Origin: Leptolinea sp964404415
GTDB taxonomy: Bacteria > Chloroflexota > Anaerolineae > Anaerolineales > Anaerolineaceae
Direction: 5' to 3'
NCBI GenBank assembly: GCA_964404415.1
Contig: CAYOKC010000001.1
Span: 1 to 64,000 of the forward strand
Length of the DNA stretch: 64,000 bases
The notes below the pieces were generated by a model. The model searched no databases and had not been told where the DNA came from. It saw only the letters and a program-made list of their open reading frames with translations. Both the position numbers and the translations under genes were made by a program. Every line of letters starts with the position of its first letter. The stretch's first letter is position 1. Of the stretch, positions 9,446-17,847 are shown piece after piece.

Positions 9446-9718
9446 TCAGCTTGTGAACGTTTTACGCTTTTTTAGCGGCTCAAATTGACTGGCCGGAAAA
9501 CCGCATACCGGGCAAAACTCCGGCGGCTGCGAACCGTAGTGGATATATCCGCACTCCTTACAACGCCAGATCGTCGGTTTTTCCTCAGGAGCATCTCCCC
9601 CGCTCTCACGCCGGGTTTGATTGGAACCGCACCGCGGGCAGATCTCCGGAAGGCTGCCGGCTGGATGTGCATATCCACAGATCGCGCAGGTTGCGCTGGT
9701 TTGACCGGTTTCCGGCAT
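9446..9718 (-). CDS. Tandem rubredoxin-like zinc/iron ribbon protein
   Basis: A 90-residue protein with two CXXC...CXXC ribbons: CAICGYAHPAG with CPRCG, then CKECGYIHYG with CPVCG. The second half, through FPASQFEPL, closely resembles the rubredoxin-like C-terminal domain of rubrerythrins; the first is a shorter copy. Such domains bind one iron or zinc and can carry electrons in oxidative-stress defence. The frame is open to 9745, but AGAGGTGG directly precedes ATG 9718, so that start is preferred. It lacks the four-helix diiron domain of true rubrerythrin. It may act as an electron carrier or be a structural zinc protein. Confidence 0.82.
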   Translation of the reverse strand: MPETGQTSATCAICGYAHPAGSLPEICPRCGSNQTRRESGGDAPEEKPTIWRCKECGYIHYGSQPPEFCPVCGFPASQFEPLKKRKTFTS

Positions 9719-9857
9719 TAACCACCTCTCTTTATTCTCAAACAAGTCCGGGAAAACTGTATAGCCACTGTTCTGAATTGCTATAAGTCAGTATTATAAA
9801 AGAAGCAGAATCATTTGCGCGCATGAGGTTTTCCAGTATTCACATACAGGAGAAAGA

Positions 9858-10637
9858 ATGGGCGAAAAACGAATGCCAGTACTATTTGTCGGACACGGCA
9901 CTCCTATGAATGCCATTGAAGATAACCAGTACAGCCAGACATGGGAGAGATTGGGGCGTGAACTCCCGAAACCGGAAGCGATTGTATGCATTTCGGCCCA
10001 TTGGGAAACAGTGGGGCCGGAAGTGACCGCCATGGAAAAGCCGAAGACCATCCACGATTTTGACGGATTTCCGCGGGCTCTGTTTGAAAAAGAGTATTCC
10101 GCCCCGGGGGACCCGTCACTGGCGATCAATATGTGTTCCACAGCCAAGCCGGTTACGCTGCGTCCTAATCTTTCCTGGGGACTGGACCATGGAGCATGGT
10201 CTGTGTTGTGCCGGACGTACCCCAAGGCAGATATCCCTGTGCTGCAGGTCAGCCTCGACCGCACCCGTGACGGCCTCTATCACTACAACCTCGGACGCAG
10301 CCTGCGCTTCCTGCGGGATACGGGGGTGCTGGTGATAGGCAGCGGCAATATCGTACACAATTTAATGTTAATGTCGTGGGGTGGATACCCGTATGAATGG
10401 GCGGTTGATATCGACAGGCAGGTCACCGACTATATCATTCAGGGCAACCACGATCCATTGATCCAGTATGAAAAGCTGGGTCCCGGAGTGAAATACGCCA
10501 TTAATTCAGGCGAGCATTATCTTCCCCTTTTATATGTATTGGCCATGCAAAGGGAAGATGAGCCGGTGGAATTCTTCAACGAATCCATATTAGCCGGCTC
10601 GGTCTCAATGCGGGGAGTCATCATCGGCCGGGATTGA
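9858..10637 (+). CDS. ygiD: DODA-type extradiol ring-opening dioxygenase (YgiD family)
   Basis: A 259-residue member of the class III extradiol dioxygenase (LigB-like) family, close to E. coli YgiD and plant DOPA 4,5-dioxygenase. Metal-site signatures are FVGHGTPMNAI (His13), ICISAHWE (His48), SWGLDHGAW and NSGEHYLPLLYVLA. The enzyme would open catechol-type rings with non-haem metal and oxygen. A ring cleavage dioxygenase is odd beside oxygen-labile enzymes, but YgiD homologues are common in anaerobes and their physiological substrate is unsettled. AGGAGAAAGA precedes the ATG. The URO-D-like gene follows on the same strand. Confidence 0.9.
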   Translation: MGEKRMPVLFVGHGTPMNAIEDNQYSQTWERLGRELPKPEAIVCISAHWETVGPEVTAMEKPKTIHDFDGFPRALFEKEYSAPGDPSLAINMCSTAKPVTLRPNLSWGLDHGAWSVLCRTYPKADIPVLQVSLDRTRDGLYHYNLGRSLRFLRDTGVLVIGSGNIVHNLMLMSWGGYPYEWAVDIDRQVTDYIIQGNHDPLIQYEKLGPGVKYAINSGEHYLPLLYVLAMQREDEPVEFFNESILAGSVSMRGVIIGRD

Positions 10638-10701
10638 ACCGGCTTGAAATACAATATCAATGCGCCTGTGATACCGCGCGATGCCTGGTAAGGAGAATCA
10701 C

Positions 10702-11643
10702 ATGAACAAACGCGATGCTGTATTAAGTCTGCTTGAACCGGCCGCCGCGCCGGCGTACATTCCAGCCGGATTCTTCCTGCATTTTGATCCCGATTGCCGT
10801 GAAGGCCAGGCGGCCGTTGACAAGCATCTGGAGTTTTTCCGGTATACCGGGATGGATTTTGTCAAAATCCAATATGAACGCAAGTTCCCGGTGATCCCTG
10901 AGATCAAAACACCGGATGACTGGGTAAAAATGCCGGAATACGGTCTTGATTTCTATGCCGAACCGCTTAGGGTGGTTGAAGGGTTGGTCAGGGCAGCCAA
11001 AAAGGAAGCCCTGGTTATCCTTACTCTGTATTCCCCGTTCATGTTTGCCGCCCAGACCACCAGCTATGACCTGATCACGGAACATATCAAGACCGACCCG
11101 GAGAAGGTCAAGACCGGTATGCGCGCGATCACCAACAGTGTGATGCGCTTCGTGAAGGAATGTGTGCGGCTTGGGCTTGACGGTTTCTATACCTCCACGC
11201 AGGGCGGTGAAGCGTCCCGTTTTTCCGATCCTTCGTTGTTTGATCAGTGCGTCCGCCCGTTTGACCTGGAATTAATGGAAGAAATAAACCGCACCTGCCT
11301 GTTCAGCATCCTGCATGTTTGTGACTACCAGCTTCCGTACAGCAGCATCAACCGCTATTCCAATTACCCCGGCCAGGTGGTCAACGCCAGCCTTGAATTG
11401 ACCGGCAGTACGTTGACGGCAAAAGAAGCCGCGAAGCTCTTCAACCGGCCGTTCATGGGCGGCATGGACCGTCTCGGCGCGCTGGCCAAAGGCACAATAG
11501 AAGAAGTCAGGGCGGCTGCCGAAGCTGTTCTCAGGGATGCCCCTGAACGTTTCATCCTCGGCGCAGATTGTACCGTCCCCGCCGATACCAGTTGGGATAA
11601 TCTCAAAACGGCCATTGATACGGCCCATAACTGGAAACGATAG
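10702..11643 (+). CDS. URO-D fold protein (uroporphyrinogen decarboxylase/methyltransferase-like)
   Basis: A 313-residue protein of the URO-D superfamily. Recognisable parts are YIPAGFFLHFDP near the N-terminus, DGFYTSTQGGEASRFS in the middle, HVCDYQLPY, and a C-terminal RFILGADCTVP segment. The HVC and GADC parts resemble the zinc-ligand regions of corrinoid methyltransferase relatives (MtaA/MtbA) rather than true HemE; that assignment is inference. AAGGAG precedes ATG 10702, preferred over ATG 10681. The last 56 bases before the stop codon recur exactly 1.5 kb downstream, so the gene's original 3' flank has been displaced (see the repeat entries). Confidence 0.82.
   Translation: MNKRDAVLSLLEPAAAPAYIPAGFFLHFDPDCREGQAAVDKHLEFFRYTGMDFVKIQYERKFPVIPEIKTPDDWVKMPEYGLDFYAEPLRVVEGLVRAAKKEALVILTLYSPFMFAAQTTSYDLITEHIKTDPEKVKTGMRAITNSVMRFVKECVRLGLDGFYTSTQGGEASRFSDPSLFDQCVRPFDLELMEEINRTCLFSILHVCDYQLPYSSINRYSNYPGQVVNASLELTGSTLTAKEAAKLFNRPFMGGMDRLGALAKGTIEEVRAAAEAVLRDAPERFILGADCTVPADTSWDNLKTAIDTAHNWKR
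11584..11639 (+). repeat. 56-bp perfect direct repeat, copy 1 (3' end of URO-D-like gene)
   Basis: Begins GATACCAGTTGGGATAATCT and ends AACTGGAAACG. It encodes the C-terminus DTSWDNL...NWKR of the URO-D-like protein. Identical base for base to 13098-13153; identity stops on both sides (C/G before, A/G after). The two copies enclose the HEAT and GNAT genes. Confidence 0.95.
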
Positions 11644-11701
11644 GCGCGATACGCGGAGTATGTTGCCGCAAAGTCACGGGTTAGGCCTTTGAGAAATTGT
11701 G

Positions 11702-12316
11702 ATGACAATGCGACAGGAAGTGGAGAAGTTCAAGGAATGGGCTGTTAAATACCCGGTTGAGAAGCGTTCCGGTGAATGGGAATGCGACTATACCAGTTGG
11801 GATACTCTTTATAATGCAACCCGGGAATTCCTCGCGTCGTTCTCACCATCCGATTGGGATGATACCGATGTAAGCGATCTTCTCTACGTTATAGCCCGGG
11901 ACAATGAGGCGGAGATTCTTGCAGCCGAGGTTGCCAGGGACACGAATCGTCTCCTCAGGCTCTCCAAGCTTGCGCTTGCTTCGCCGGAAACCGATGCTAA
12001 ATGGCTATTAGCAGACCAACTTGGATACCTGTGCAGTCAAGAACAAGAAGCCGAAGTACTGTTACTGGAATTTGTGGATGACAGGGATGAATACGTTAGC
12101 CGGCGCGCACTGCTTTCTCTTGGCAGGCTGAAGTCGCCCAAAGCAGAGGCGCTTGCTGAGCGGGCGTGGGACACAGGGCACGAGTACCAGCGCATTGCTG
12201 CCTTATGGGTTCTGAAAGAGCTTTCATCCAACAAGTTGCCCGTTTATATCAAGAAAGCATTTGAAGATGGCAGGGAATATGTTGTTCAAAATGCACGCCA
12301 GGTCCAGCAGGCTTAA
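11702..12316 (+). CDS. HEAT-like repeat protein
   Basis: A 204-residue, all-helical acidic protein. The C-terminal half has HEAT-type helix pairs, for example YVSRRALLSLGRLKSPKAEA followed by EYQRIAALWVLKEL and EYVVQNARQVQQA. These form scaffolds for protein binding; no catalytic motif is visible. GTG 11699, ATG 11702 and ATG 11708 are adjacent and none has a convincing ribosome binding site; 11702 is a choice by convention. It lies inside the segment bounded by the 56-bp repeats, so it may have arrived with it. Confidence 0.7.
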   Translation: MTMRQEVEKFKEWAVKYPVEKRSGEWECDYTSWDTLYNATREFLASFSPSDWDDTDVSDLLYVIARDNEAEILAAEVARDTNRLLRLSKLALASPETDAKWLLADQLGYLCSQEQEAEVLLLEFVDDRDEYVSRRALLSLGRLKSPKAEALAERAWDTGHEYQRIAALWVLKELSSNKLPVYIKKAFEDGREYVVQNARQVQQA

Positions 12317-12462
12317 CTGGCGCGTTCCTTCCTACGCCGTTCCATGGCCTGGTATCGGGTCAACATGGGTAGAGTGAAGCGACTCGAAATGGAAGCCGAT
12401 CCCGAAAACCCGCGGCGTGGCTGATACGCTGAGCGCAAAATATCTAATACGGGAATGAAATC

Positions 12463-13002
12463 ATGATCAACACGACCATCAGGCTGACAAAAGTAGAAAA
12501 GGTAAGTTTGCTGCCAGACATAGAACACTTTGCCGGTGAAAGCTTTCGAGCCTTGCCTGATCTGGCATGGATAGCGGACTATGATATCATGTCGGTCGAA
12601 ACCCACCTGGGGTATGTCACAAAAGGTACATCCTGGGCGGCAGAAGTGGATGGTCTCATCGTAGGCTTCTTATGCGCGGAAATAATTGAGAGTGATTTGC
12701 ATATCTGGTTGCTGGCAGTCCGACAGGAAAGGCAGGGTAAGGGTATTGGCTGGCAGTTAATGAATACTGCCATAGAGTACGCGCATCACAATTGGCTCAG
12801 ATCTGTGACGATGATTACCTTCCGGGAAGTGCCGTGGAATGAGCCCTTCTATCGCTCTTTGGGATTCGAGATAATCGATGCGGAAAAGATGGAACCGCGG
12901 CTTGAGGAAATCCTTCAAGAAGAAATCCAACATGGAATCCCGGGTGATATGCGGTGTGCGATGCGGCTGTTGGTTTCTGCCGCAAGTGGAAAAGATGCCT
13001 GA
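12463..13002 (+). CDS. GNAT N-acetyltransferase
   Basis: A 179-residue acetyltransferase. The acetyl-CoA loop is RQERQGKGIGWQLM, after the LHIWLLAV strand; FREVPWNEPFYRSLGFEII is the typical end of the fold. The C-terminal DMRCAMRLLV segment resembles GNATs of the aminoglycoside/polyamine-type branch, substrate unknown. It is the second gene within the segment bounded by the 56-bp repeats. The 146 bases before it contain no gene I can support. Confidence 0.82.
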   Translation: MINTTIRLTKVEKVSLLPDIEHFAGESFRALPDLAWIADYDIMSVETHLGYVTKGTSWAAEVDGLIVGFLCAEIIESDLHIWLLAVRQERQGKGIGWQLMNTAIEYAHHNWLRSVTMITFREVPWNEPFYRSLGFEIIDAEKMEPRLEEILQEEIQHGIPGDMRCAMRLLVSAASGKDA

Positions 13003-13097
13003 CACAACACGCGCCTGCAATGCGGAACTACCCTTCAGGAGTCGCACGAGCTGCTGGCATGTTTCCACTCCGTCTGTGTGCCACTGCCCGATGTGCG

Positions 13098-13153
13098 GAT
13101 ACCAGTTGGGATAATCTCAAAACGGCCATTGATACGGCCCATAACTGGAAACG
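13098..13153 (+). repeat. 56-bp perfect direct repeat, copy 2
   Basis: Exact copy of 11584-11639. In the same frame it again spells the URO-D-like C-terminus and ends with a stop (TAA here, TAG in copy 1). The 95 bases before it, after the GNAT stop, hold no supportable gene. A strong terminator begins 28 bases after it, as would be expected of the gene's original 3' flank. Confidence 0.95.
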
Positions 13154-13180
13154 GTAAACAAATCAAAAAAATGTGTATGC

Positions 13181-13230
13181 GACAATAAAGCGGATAGGGC
13201 TAATACCTATCCGCTTTATTGTCTGTTTTC
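13181..13230 (+). terminator. Rho-independent terminator, usable in both directions
   Basis: Perfect 18-bp stem 13181-13198 / 13206-13223 with a 7-base loop, followed by TGTTTTC. It separates the plus-strand genes from the convergent DUF2812 gene. Confidence 0.85.
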
Positions 13231-13247
13231 ACTATTATCAGCCACCG

Positions 13248-13763
13248 TTACAGCCGCTTCAAGGTAAAGATCCGGTTTAACAATCTCCACAACCCGACAG
13301 AAAACAATACGGTCATACTCAGGAAAAATAATCCGAGCAACAACCAGCCAATATGGTCAGCACGTCCAAGGCAATTGAACACATTGATAACCATCAATGG
13401 CATTACGGCTGCCAGCAGGCCGACAATTCTTTTGTATTTATGTACCTTAGATTCATAATCGGTAAAGATTTCCGGGACCATCCCCCCGGTTGCTTCTTTT
13501 CGAAAATACTGCCAGGCGTTCATGGAACCCATATACGTCCAGCCGGCATCACGGAAAAGGTTGAGGTATTCGTCATCCACACGTCTTGGCGCGTAATCCA
13601 ACCTGTAGACGTAGTCTTTCTTATCGCCTACCTCAAATGTATATAGTCCAATGAAAATTACAGATTTAAAATGGTACCCCTGGTTTGACATTTCCCTGAG
13701 CCAGATCTCTTCCTGTTCATCTTCCCAGGCCCAGAACCAGCGAAACTTGTGTATCGTGTTCAT
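13248..13763 (-). CDS. DUF2812 membrane protein
   Basis: A 171-residue protein with the DUF2812 N-terminal signature: KFRWFWAWEDEQEEIWLREM, then GYHFKSV and YRLDYAP. Two membrane spans follow (about residues 115-135 and 143-163). The start is ATG 13763 with AGAAG upstream; the open frame extends further upstream through the PadR gene but has no support. It lies 7 bases after the PadR gene. PadR plus DUF2812 is a common pair in Firmicutes and Chloroflexota; the membrane protein's function is not known. Confidence 0.87.
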   Translation of the reverse strand: MNTIHKFRWFWAWEDEQEEIWLREMSNQGYHFKSVIFIGLYTFEVGDKKDYVYRLDYAPRRVDDEYLNLFRDAGWTYMGSMNAWQYFRKEATGGMVPEIFTDYESKVHKYKRIVGLLAAVMPLMVINVFNCLGRADHIGWLLLGLFFLSMTVLFSVGLWRLLNRIFTLKRL

Positions 13764-13770
13764 TTTCTTC

Positions 13771-14100
13771 TCATATCTCCAAATTTGGTAATGCATTAAT
13801 CCCATTTTCTGCCATGATACCCAGTCGACGGATCTGTTCGGCCAGAACCTGCTGCCCCAATCCTGTAAGCTGATAGTACTTCCGCCGGTCTTCCTCCCCC
13901 ACACTACGGATCAATCCGGCTTTTTCCAGGTTACTGAATGCCCCGTAGAGCGTTCCCGGTCCTATGGTGACCGTGCCGCGGCTGATGGATTCCACATGCT
14001 GCATGATGGCGTACCCGTGCCGGGATTCGACCAACGAAAGCAGAATGTAATAGGTGGATTCAGACAGCGGGAGGAACTTTTGAATTTCTTTGTTTTCCAT
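13771..14100 (-). CDS. PadR-family transcriptional regulator
   Basis: A 109-residue winged-helix regulator. The PadR signature is clear: STYYILLSLVESRHGYAIM, then IGPGTLYGAFSNLEKAGLI (recognition helix region) and RKYYQLTGLGQQVL. Short PadR proteins dimerise through the C-terminal helix and usually repress their own operon. TATATCG-containing repeats directly upstream (14112-14151) are candidate operators. It is the first gene of the PadR-DUF2812 operon. Confidence 0.92.
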   Translation of the reverse strand: MENKEIQKFLPLSESTYYILLSLVESRHGYAIMQHVESISRGTVTIGPGTLYGAFSNLEKAGLIRSVGEEDRRKYYQLTGLGQQVLAEQIRRLGIMAENGINALPNLEI

Positions 14101-14111
14101 ATCTCGCGCCT

Positions 14112-14151
14112 CGCTATATCGTTAGACGCTATATTATCACGCGATATATCG
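14112..14151 (-). promoter_or_regulatory. Candidate PadR operator/promoter repeats
   Basis: Three related 10-mers, CGCTATATCG (14112-14121), CGCTATATTA (14127-14136) and the palindrome CGATATATCG (14142-14151), spaced about one and a half helical turns apart just before the PadR start. The TATAT cores could double as the -10 region. Inferred from position and symmetry. Confidence 0.45.
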
Positions 14152-14180
14152 GGCGTCAAGGTATTCGGGATTAAGTTGTA

Positions 14181-14201
14181 GGGGCGGACGGCGTCCGCCC
14201 C
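14181..14201. repeat. GC-rich inverted repeat, possible dispersed intergenic element
   Basis: GGGGCGGAC and GTCCGCCCC flank a 3-base loop, preceded by TTGTA. It lies in the 261-bp gap between the PadR and gatB genes, which otherwise shows only the gatB terminator. No T-run follows, so a terminator is less likely. Confidence 0.5.
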
Positions 14202-14304
14202 GGGTCGGTCAAACCAATATCCCGTCCAGGTTATCTGTACGCAATTTTGCCGGGGTTGACGCGGCCAGCACTGGATGTCTTAATCCAAGTGTCAACCCTA
14301 CGAA

Positions 14305-14336
14305 TAAAAAAAGGACGGATTCGATTGAATCCGTCC
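14305..14336 (-). terminator. Rho-independent terminator of the gatCAB operon
   Basis: Stem GGACGGATTC (14313-14322) / GAATCCGTCC (14327-14336) with a run of eight A at 14305-14312, which is a T-run on the minus strand. It lies 25 bases after the gatB stop. Confidence 0.9.
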
Positions 14337-14361
14337 ATCTAAAAACCAACTTGATTTACAA

Positions 14362-15810
14362 CTATTTGGAAAGCATCTCTTCCATGATCTTACGGGCGAT
14401 CTGCGGATCCGCCTTGCCGCGCATTTCCTTCATCACCTGCCCCACAAACCAGCCGATAAGCGTCACCTTGCCGGCTTTATACGAAGCCGTCTCATTCGGG
14501 CTGGCCGCCATGATCTTCGCGCAGACTTCACGGATGGCGCTGTCATCGCTCACCTGGGCCAGACCCTCTTCATCAACGATCTTCGCGGGTGATTTACCGG
14601 TTGACTCGACTTTGGCCAGCAGGCTCTTGCCGGTGGATGTGTTGATGGAGCCGGCGTCAATCAATTTGATGATCTCAGCCAGATATACCGGTGTGAGCTT
14701 CAAGACGCTGGCCTGAATACCCGCGTCATTGACCATGCGCAGCACGTCGTTCATGATCCAGTTCGACACTCGTTTCGGGTCACCGCCGTAGGCTTTGACC
14801 GTGGATTCAAAGTAATCAGACAGGGTGCGTTCCCCCGTTAATATCTCGGCATCATATTCCGGCAGGCCGTAGGCTTCAATGAAGCGCGCACGGCGTTCCA
14901 GCGGCAGTTCAGGATATCCGGCCAGGATGGCGTCGCGCCATTCATCCGTCATCCGCACAGCCAGCAGGTCCGGTTCCTTGAAATAGCGGTAATCCGCTTC
15001 GGTTTCTTTGGAGCGCATCTTGCGCAGCACGCCAGCGTCCTCGTCCCATTCCAGGGTCCAGGTTTCGATCTTATGGCCGGCTTCCACTTCGTGGATCTGG
15101 CGCTCGATCTCTTTGGTGATGGCTTCCCTGACGGCGTCGATCGAGTTGACATTCTTGATCTCGGTCTTGGGGTTCAGGTGGGTTTCACCCTTCACACGGA
15201 TGGACACGTTGGCGTCACAGCGCAAGTGGGCTTTTTCCATATCCGCTTCCGAGATACCCAGCCAGCGCAGCAACTGGCGCAGGCGGATCAGGTATTGCGC
15301 GGCTTCGTCCGCGGATCGCAAATCCGGCCCGGTGACCATCTCGATGAGCGGCACGCCGCAGCGGTTGAAGTCGATCAGGCGGCGGCCGGGTTCGTTGCGT
15401 GTCTTTCCGGCATCCTCTTCGAGGTGCATGTTGTCAATCGTCACGTGGCGCACATAGCTCTGCCCGCCTGCCGGATTCATGGGCATATCCAGGTATCCGC
15501 CTTTGGCAATAGGTTTGTCATATTGCGAGATCTGGTATCCCTTGGGCAGGTCAGGGTAGAAGTAGTTCTTTCGGTCGAAAAATGACATCTGCAGTAGGTT
15601 GGAATGCATGGCTTTTGCCAGCAGAACTCCCTTTTCAACCACAGCTTTGTTCAGGGTGGGAAGTGAGCCGGGTAAGCCGGTGCAAACCGGGCAGATATTG
15701 GTATTGGGCGGGTCAAACCACGAATCCGCCTTACAGGAACAGAAGATCTTAGTGGCGGTGTTCAGTTGAATGTGGGTTTCAAGCCCGATAATGGCTTCAT
15801 ATTCGGTCAT
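14362..15810 (-). CDS. gatB: Asp-tRNA(Asn)/Glu-tRNA(Gln) amidotransferase subunit B
   Basis: A 482-residue GatB, the kinase/tRNA-binding subunit that activates misacylated Glu-tRNA(Gln) or Asp-tRNA(Asn) before amidation. Motifs: IGLETHIQLNT at the N-terminus, a zinc site CSC plus CPVC, FDRKNYFYPDLPKGYQISQY, and RCDANVSIR. The C-terminal YqeY-like tail ends in VGQVMKEMRGKADP. GGAAGG before ATG 15810 supports that start over GTG 15816. It is last in gatC-gatA-gatB, and a terminator follows. Its presence suggests that at least one of GlnRS or AsnRS is missing in this organism, which is inference. Confidence 0.97.
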   Translation of the reverse strand: MTEYEAIIGLETHIQLNTATKIFCSCKADSWFDPPNTNICPVCTGLPGSLPTLNKAVVEKGVLLAKAMHSNLLQMSFFDRKNYFYPDLPKGYQISQYDKPIAKGGYLDMPMNPAGGQSYVRHVTIDNMHLEEDAGKTRNEPGRRLIDFNRCGVPLIEMVTGPDLRSADEAAQYLIRLRQLLRWLGISEADMEKAHLRCDANVSIRVKGETHLNPKTEIKNVNSIDAVREAITKEIERQIHEVEAGHKIETWTLEWDEDAGVLRKMRSKETEADYRYFKEPDLLAVRMTDEWRDAILAGYPELPLERRARFIEAYGLPEYDAEILTGERTLSDYFESTVKAYGGDPKRVSNWIMNDVLRMVNDAGIQASVLKLTPVYLAEIIKLIDAGSINTSTGKSLLAKVESTGKSPAKIVDEEGLAQVSDDSAIREVCAKIMAASPNETASYKAGKVTLIGWFVGQVMKEMRGKADPQIARKIMEEMLSK

Positions 15811-15830
15811 AGTCACCTTCCATTCCGCGG

Positions 15831-17426
15831 CTATCGCGCCAGAACGGCGGGTTTTTCAGCGCGCCAGGCGTCATCGGCGGTGGCCTGTTCATAGGCCCGG
15901 CCAATGCGGAACAGGGTGGACTCGGTATAGTCCGCGCCCAGTAGTTGAATACCGATAGGCAGCCGCTTTGAATCCAACCCGGCCGGCAGCGAGAGGCCGG
16001 GGATACCCGCGTGGTTGGCCGGCACGGTCAACTGGTCGGCATACTGCATCAAAACGGAGTCACCGTAGACGGCGGCAATATCGAACGCCGTTGTGGGAGT
16101 GGTGGGCGTGAGCAGTGCGTCCAACCGGTATTTGCCATCCTTCTCAAACACGGCGTCAAAATCGCGGCGGATGAGTGTGCGCACTTTAAGCGCCCGGTTG
16201 TAATATTGTTCGCTGTACTGCGCGGCGGAAACATACATACCCATAAGGATGCGCAGCTTGGGCTGCGGGCCGAAGCCCTGGGCGCGGGTCTTTTTATACA
16301 GGTCGCGCAGTTCGTGGGTGGCATCAGGGGTACGGAAGCCGTACTTTACACCGTCATAACGGTGCAGGTTTGACGCGGCTTCCACCCGGCTGATGACGAA
16401 GTACGCCGGGATTCCGTAACGAGTATTGGGCATGGGAACATCGTCTATGATCTCGGCTCCCATTTCCTTCAACAGTGACGCGGCACGCCGCACAGCCGAT
16501 TCGATCTCGGGTGAGATGGGCTGCATTAGCAGTTCTCCGGTAGCCGGATCGGGATAGGTGATGCGGAAGTAATCGGGTGACAGGCCAATGCGCATCCCCT
16601 TGACACCCTTTTCCAGTTCAGCCAGGTAATCAGGCACCGGCAGGGTGGCGGCGGTATCGTCGGATGGATCAGCGCCAGCCATAACTTTGAGCATCAGGGC
16701 GGCATCTTCCACCGAGCGGGCAACGGGGCCGGGGCAATCGAGCGAACTGGCGAACGCGATCAACCCGAAACGGGAGACACGTCCGTACGTCGGTTTGACG
16801 CCCACCACGCCGCAGAACGCGGCCGGCTGGCGGATGGAACCGGCGGTATCCGTGCCCAGTGACAGCACAGCCTCGCCGGCAGCCACCGACGCGGCGCTGC
16901 CGCCCGATGACCCGCCTGGAACCGTCTTCGTATCCCACGGATTGCGCGGGCTGGGTTGGAAAGCCGAACTTTCGTTGGACGATCCATAGGTGAATTCATC
17001 CAGATTTACTTTGCCGAGGGTCAACGCGCCGGCGGCTTCAAGCCGTGAAACCGGAGTGGCGGTGTAAGGTGACACGAAATTGGCCAGGATCTTTGACGCG
17101 GCGGTGGAGGGTGTATCTTTCAACACAAAGATATCTTTCACCGTCAGCGGGATACCGGCCAGCGCGCCGACCGCATCACCGGTTTTTATTTTTTTATCCA
17201 CCACTCTGGCCTGTTCCCGCGCGCGGTCAGCCGTGAGGGTAATAAAGGAGTGGACTTTCTTTTTGTCTTCTTCGGTGATCGCGCCGGGTGTTAACGTACC
17301 CGGCCGGCCATCCACTTCGTCAACGCGCCGCAGGGCGGAATCGAGGATCTCTTCCGCCGATACTTCTTTGCGGCGCAGCATCTTTCCAAGTTCAACAGCA
17401 GATTGGTCGCAAAGGTTCATGGTCAT
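15831..17426 (-). CDS. gatA: Asp-tRNA(Asn)/Glu-tRNA(Gln) amidotransferase subunit A
   Basis: A 531-residue amidase-signature enzyme that releases ammonia from glutamine and channels it to GatB. The Ser-cisSer-Lys triad is visible: Lys97 in GIPLTVKD, Ser173 in PGGSSGGSAAS and Ser197 in LGTDTAGSIRQPA. It is 40-50 residues longer than typical GatA; part of the excess is in a charged stretch near residues 40-85. The ATG overlaps the gatC stop (ATGA at 17423-17426), so translation is coupled. The gatB start follows 20 bases after the gatA stop. Confidence 0.97.
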   Translation of the reverse strand: MTMNLCDQSAVELGKMLRRKEVSAEEILDSALRRVDEVDGRPGTLTPGAITEEDKKKVHSFITLTADRAREQARVVDKKIKTGDAVGALAGIPLTVKDIFVLKDTPSTAASKILANFVSPYTATPVSRLEAAGALTLGKVNLDEFTYGSSNESSAFQPSPRNPWDTKTVPGGSSGGSAASVAAGEAVLSLGTDTAGSIRQPAAFCGVVGVKPTYGRVSRFGLIAFASSLDCPGPVARSVEDAALMLKVMAGADPSDDTAATLPVPDYLAELEKGVKGMRIGLSPDYFRITYPDPATGELLMQPISPEIESAVRRAASLLKEMGAEIIDDVPMPNTRYGIPAYFVISRVEAASNLHRYDGVKYGFRTPDATHELRDLYKKTRAQGFGPQPKLRILMGMYVSAAQYSEQYYNRALKVRTLIRRDFDAVFEKDGKYRLDALLTPTTPTTAFDIAAVYGDSVLMQYADQLTVPANHAGIPGLSLPAGLDSKRLPIGIQLLGADYTESTLFRIGRAYEQATADDAWRAEKPAVLAR

Positions 17427-17743
17427 TTGAGGGTGATATGCGGAATTTCCGGCACGACGATGTAACCGCCATCGGTGGCAGGCGCCTGGCCAATGATCGT
17501 TCCGGGTTCGGGGTACGGGCGGATGACATCTTCACGCGGCGCCGGGCTATTTTCCGGTGTGTACGGCACGCCATGCGCTGAGATCTCGATCCCGCTTTCC
17601 AACGGAATGGCTTCCAATTCCTGGATAGCCTTAAGCTGATGATTCAATTGCAGCCGCAGATATTCTGACTGGGTGGGTTCCAGTTCCAGTGCGGCCAGGT
17701 CAACCAGATGAGCGAACACTTCAGGTGTGATGGGATCTTTCAT
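17423..17743 (-). CDS. gatC: Asp-tRNA(Asn)/Glu-tRNA(Gln) amidotransferase subunit C
   Basis: A 106-residue GatC, the small belt subunit that holds GatA and GatB together. The pattern TPEVFAHLVDLAALEL, LNHQLKAIQELEAI and REDVIRPY is typical. A strong GGAGG sits before ATG 17743; the upstream part of the open frame is not used. It is first in the operon and overlaps gatA by four bases. Confidence 0.95.
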   Translation of the reverse strand: MKDPITPEVFAHLVDLAALELEPTQSEYLRLQLNHQLKAIQELEAIPLESGIEISAHGVPYTPENSPAPREDVIRPYPEPGTIIGQAPATDGGYIVVPEIPHITLK

Positions 17744-17800
17744 GGCGACCTCCTCTCGAATATTGTATCGTATTTTGTTATTCAGATTTTCAGAAAGCAA

Positions 17801-17820
17801 ACCCGGCCTTGTGGCCGGGT
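17801..17820 (-). terminator. Hairpin after the 608-residue surface-protein gene
   Basis: Stem ACCCGGCC (17801-17808) / GGCCGGGT (17813-17820), 28 bases beyond the stop codon at 17848 on the minus strand, followed by TTTGCTTTC. The T-run is weak. Confidence 0.6.
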
Positions 17821-17847
17821 CTGTTATCCCATTGGTTCAAACCTGCT

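Noticed and set aside
12317..12462. Possible extension of the HEAT protein frame after its stop
   Set aside because: The frame stays open for about 35 codons past the TAA, but shows no start, ribosome site or helix repeat; read as non-coding.
13003..13097. Integron attC-type site next to the GNAT gene
   Set aside because: No matching core sites or simple paired arms; the 56-bp repeat explains the segment edges better.
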